A stretch of 64,000 nt of DNA, taken from contig JAQJZZ010000012.1 in NCBI GenBank assembly GCA_030077755.1, forward strand, positions 1,364,001-1,428,000, in the 5' to 3' direction. This DNA is from Filosporella fistucella (taxonomy: Eukaryota > Ascomycota > Leotiomycetes > Helotiales). The position numbers were made by a program, and so were the translations under genes. This document shows positions 60,288 to 64,000 of this stretch, piece after piece; within the stretch, counting starts at the first letter, position 1, and the number at the start of each line of letters is the position of its first letter. Under the pieces are notes generated by a model. That model saw nothing but the letters and a program-made list of their open reading frames with translations. It had not been told where the DNA came from and searched no databases.

Positions 60288-62148
60288 GGCTGCTTCCTCT
60301 GCCTGGATCCACTCAATGTCGTCCCTCTCGATTTGCTGCTGTAGCTCTTCCTCGGTCTGTAGCTCCTCGATATATTCTGCTTGTTCTCTTTGTAGCTCAC
60401 TCTCGGCCTTTTCCTCGGGCCGTACCTCCTCAATGGTCTCTTCTCGTTCTTTCTCCTTCTCTCCGGGTTCTATCTCACTATCCCTCACAGAAGAGAATCC
60501 CCGACCTCTATATTCCAGCCTTGCCTTTCTACTTCCAATCTCAATTTCCTCCCAAGTACTCTCTGTATAGAGCCGATGGATGTGAAGAGTCGAAAGCGTG
60601 CCGGGGATCAAAGCAGTTGTTCTGCATGAATAAGAATTGGAAGGGAAAGTATGTTCTCTCCAGCCTGCTACCACAGAGTCTAGCTTCTGATTCTTTGCGA
60701 AACCCTTTGTCTTTAAGGGCCTCTTTGTCTGCTAAAAATAATCCTTTAGTAACCTCTCCACAAATCCCGTAGGGCAGAGCAGGACAAGGCAGGAACTCAC
60801 AAGGCTGAGAAATCGCGCCAGCACCTTCAGCCGCGAATAAGGTCAACAGGGCTTTCTCGCTAACTGCAGCTGTATTTGAGCGCGATTGAAAGAATGCAGG
60901 TATTTTGCCATAGGTATTTGTTTGGCGGATGGACTGATCTGAGGTCAGGAGGAGGTTGTGTATTGGATGTGGTGGAGCGAGGGGTTTGGGGGTCGGGAAG
61001 CAAGGGAGGGAGGTGGGATGAGAAGATATTGGGGTTGCGGCAAATATACTCGCGGGGGTGTATTAGAAGCAAATCAGTAAATCAATATAGTATCAGAACA
61101 ATAGCTAATCCTCTAGCGGTATGTTTGTTACATTTTCTTTTGACTCTGCTTTAGTTCTTCTCTCAGACCGACAGCTCTCAAACCCGCTCCAAAATGAAGC
61201 TTGATCACAAGTCATTTAAGTCGAGTTCCACCCAGCTTTATTGTCAGCAAGTGATTTATTGATCTATCTATTGCTCATCGCTCCATCAACAGTCAGCCAG
61301 ACAGAAAGGACTAGCTCAGCTCTCCCGCTCATAGCAAGCCGGTGCAAGCATGCACAAATCTCTCTACCATACACATATACATCTACAACAGGCAATCCAC
61401 TACCACCGTTCTCCCCTCTCATCTCATCTCTCATCAAGCTCTAAACAGACCATCACATCCAGCCCCTTATTCTCCGCCAACAGCAACTAATGGTCCATCA
61501 AAGGCAATCATCCCATGCCCCAAGGGTATATGTTCGTTTTGTTCGTTTTGCTTGCGCGCGCCAAAGCCAAGCCGAAAAGCAAAAGCCAAATCAGATCCAT
61601 CTAACTCCATTTCCATGCAACAAAAACAGTATTCCGACAAAGTAGTTTCTGACTTGCAATTGCAACCGCAGTCAAACGTTAAAACCCAAACGCAGAAAGT
61701 TAGTATACTGTACAAGACTTGAAGAAGGCAGTAAACAGGAAATTGTTCTCCACCCATGTCGGAAGAAGAAGCAGACAGAAAGAAGGGGAAAAATCAAAGT
61801 AACGCCTAACGCTGCAACCGCTATGCATCGCCAGTTCAAAGCAAAAGGTCCAAATAACGCCGTTTGTGTTTTTTGTACCACATAACTCCCATTTCCATTC
61901 CCATAACCCCAAGCCTATTTCGTAGCCGTGCCAGGCATCCATACCCGGTACGCCGTGAGATTGAGCCAGAGAGAGTGGCGATTCGTGTGGAAAAAGAAGT
62001 ATACCGCCCATCCGAAAAGACTCCAATGAGTCATATAAGAACACGTGAAGGCTCCTAAAAAAAAAGAAGCAGCTGATTTATCGTAGAAGTGAAGGAAAGA
62101 TTGAGTAGAGTGTTGCTCGGCCTCACGGCGTGTACTGCATTTCGGGAA
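60288..62148. other. region between RNase H1 and PFK2/FBPase-2 with an open acidic frame
   Basis: On the minus strand the RNase H1 frame stays open to 60674, coding an acidic Glu-rich stretch predicted to be helical (such as EEELQQQIERDDIEWIQAEEAA). It may be an N-terminal extension, for example a mitochondrial or regulatory form, or chance. Another minus-strand frame (60860-61072 and a frame with GKIPAFFQSRS and LLTLFAAEGAGAIS near 60800-60900) looks partly coding but cannot be assembled into a gene. The remaining DNA up to 62148 has no gene. Confidence 0.4.
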
Positions 62149-63984
62149 CTAGGCAGTGTGGGAAGTAGCTCTCTGTGGCTTGTAGCCAGGGAGCTCGTCG
62201 AAGGTGTAGGTTTCCTCGTTGTATTTGTATGCGTGGAAATCGATACCATATGGTTTTGGTTCAATTGCGTAGAGCATACCAAGAGGAACATCCAGATCAG
62301 CGATATCGTCGCGGGTGAGGTCCATAAAGTAAGCCATGAGAACACGGCAAACAGAACGATGTCCAATAATCAGAACATGATCCTTGATTCGTTCAATCTC
62401 ACGGACCATGTCCCTCAATCGACTAATGACTTGAAGATAACCCTCACCACCAACACCGGGATAGATGTAGCTGAGCTTGTCTGCCTTACGTTTGGCGTAT
62501 TGCTCAGGGAATTGCTGTTGTATATCGGCATATGTCAGACCTTCATATGTACCAGCATCAAGCTCCTTTAACATCTCCCAAGCCTTGACATCGTAATTTT
62601 CATCGTCTTGGAAAGCCTCAGCAGTTTGGATGCTGCGTTGAAGCATTGAAGTCCAGACGCAAAAGTTCTTTTCATCAAGGTCTCCTAGAAGTTCTGGGTA
62701 TGGCGGAGTTTGATCACCTGGCTGTAGTGGCAAGGCTGGGTCTTCATTTGCTCGCTTCTTCTGATCCTCTTCCCAGGCACAACGCTTAGCTGAGATGAAG
62801 TTATAGAGGACCGTACCATAATTTCGACCAGCTTCAGTCAAGTCTGAATCACCGCCGATTTTACCAGCAAGATTATCTTGTGATTGTCCATGTCGGGTGA
62901 TCCAAATCTGTCTTGGAGACAAGTTGAATGTTGACAGGTATGACGCAATTCCATTGGCAAGAAATCCTTGAAGTCGGTAGTGGATAATCTTACGTCCAAC
63001 GTCAATCATCTTGATATATTGCATGCCATTCTCCTCTTCATAGTCCCCAAGGGCCACATAAGCAGATTCATATGCAGCAACACGCTTTTTGAAATCTGCC
63101 AAAGAGCTGTTTGGGTCCTTGTCCTTGTAATCGGGGCCTCGAAGCTTGAGGTTCATGTTTGCCGCAAGAAGCTGGAGTCTATCAGCAATGCATAATTCTT
63201 AGCACGAAAATTGATATCTTACACTTTCGTCCTCGCAAACACTCTCAATGAAAAGTATACCCAGCTTCGGCTCACGCTCCTTAATACGCTTGAACAAGAC
63301 CTTGCGTCTCTCGATTGTGCTATTGGTAGCATCAAGGATGCCGACAGAACCGCCTTGAAGGAGGAGGAAATCAAGGAGCTCATCAAGAGTTGACATTGCA
63401 ACTTGCTCTCTGATTTGAGATGCTTTCGTATTCTTGGGGTCGAAGAACTTGGCTGATTGTTCCATAGTGTCTGCACTTGGCAGTTTGGCAAGTTCATTTT
63501 GTTCCTCGACAGGATCGACACCGTTGAGAAGAATATGTGCAGCTTGCGTGGGTGGATCGATAATTCCGTTAATGGAAGTTGTGCGGATAGGCTTTCCTGG
63601 AGAGGTAGGAGGCGAGATCGGAGGGCTGGAGAGAGAAACAGAGCCCCCACCAGCAATACGGCGCCGATTTCCCACGTTGAAGATGCGGCACTCATGTTGT
63701 TGCCATGACAAGTAACGTTGAATCTTCTTCGTAATATAGGACTTTCCTCTGGCAGGCAATCCTACCATAATGACCACCAACTTGGCTCCCACATCTCGAT
63801 TTGATATCTTACCATCTGGGGATACTCTTGATCGAGTCATGCCAGGAATATTCAAAGTCGTAGCTGGTGGTCGAACTCTTGGGGTAGTAGTACCAGAGTT
63901 TTGCCTAACCGGTGGTCTGCCATGCCAGTTAGTCTCTTGCTTTATGTGTACCGGCGCAAAGAGGAAGAAAAGTCGCGATGCCAT
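62149..63984 (-). CDS. 6-phosphofructo-2-kinase / fructose-2,6-bisphosphatase
   Basis: Bifunctional enzyme that sets fructose-2,6-bisphosphate, the main glycolysis/gluconeogenesis switch. Two exons, 63984-63223 and 63171-62149 (intron 51 nt; acceptor after ACTCCAG rebuilds CEDESLLAANMNLKL), 594 residues. Kinase part: Walker A GLPARGKS (residues 75-82), then ECRIFNVGNRRR, a Ser/Pro-rich insert of about 70 residues (SLSSPPISPPTSPGK...), FFDPKN, LDATNSTIERR and FIESVCED. Phosphatase part: RHG with catalytic His348, Glu457 in LKELDAGTYEG, and second His525 in IIGHRSVCRVLMAYF. Both phosphatase histidines are present, unlike yeast Pfk26, where one is replaced by Ser, so bisphosphatase activity is plausible. 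The N-terminus (MASRLFFLFAPV) is close to the window end; an upstream start or exon is possible. Confidence 0.92.
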
Positions 63985-64000
63985 TGTGCTTACTGCCCCA

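Noticed and set aside
60176..60772. 198-codon plus-strand frame
   Set aside because: Antisense to RNase H1 exon 1 and the acidic open frame; composition mirrors the other strand.

Overview
The window is fungal nuclear DNA, most likely from a filamentous ascomycete. Genes have several short introns (about 44-95 nt, GT..AG), intergenic spaces are long, and the families present are typical: velvet, Zn2Cys6 regulator, RTA1, HOL3-like MFS, Spt23/Mga2-like. From remembered resemblance of VeA and TTC36-like proteins I favour Leotiomycetes (Helotiales, Sclerotiniaceae-like); that placement is inference. All gene models were spliced by hand and have codon-consistent exon phases.

Layout. 1-2.9 kb: mostly empty, with a probably decayed DUF4188-like gene. 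2.9-23.7 kb is a metabolic/transport block: fucose-permease-like MFS (+), DHA1-type MFS (-), a stand-alone LanC-like protein (-), fumarylacetoacetase (-), cupin (+), CocE/NonD X-Pro-peptidase-like hydrolase (-), a small unknown protein (-), an aldehyde-dehydrogenase-like membrane-anchored pseudoenzyme (+), HOL3-like MFS (+), 4-hydroxyphenylpyruvate dioxygenase (-), and a TTC36-like TPR protein (+) divergent from it. 25-28.7 kb: RTA1-type membrane protein (-) divergent from an Upc2-like Zn2Cys6 regulator (+). 28.7-37.5 kb: 8.8 kb without a convincing gene. 37.5-40.7 kb: the velvet regulator veA, split in its first exon by a complete Tc1/mariner element. 42.8-45.4 kb: a large disordered nuclear-type protein (+). 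47.5-51.9 kb: Spt23/Mga2-like membrane-tethered regulator (-). 55.7-57.6 kb: Nha1-type Na+/H+ antiporter (-). 59.1-60.3 kb: RNase H1 (-). 62.1-64.0 kb: 6-phosphofructo-2-kinase/fructose-2,6-bisphosphatase (-).

How it fits together. HPPD and fumarylacetoacetase are two steps of tyrosine/phenylalanine breakdown through homogentisate; the homogentisate dioxygenase and maleylacetoacetate isomerase genes are not in the window. TTC36, whose mammalian form is reported to protect HPPD, sits head-to-head with HPPD. The most striking event is the 1,417-bp transposon: 74-bp perfect terminal inverted repeats, a TA target duplication and an intact DD34E transposase, inside the 16th codon of veA. Removing the element plus one TA gives a continuous 561-residue VeA frame, so the insertion looks recent, and this strain (or this assembled haplotype) probably lacks normal VeA.
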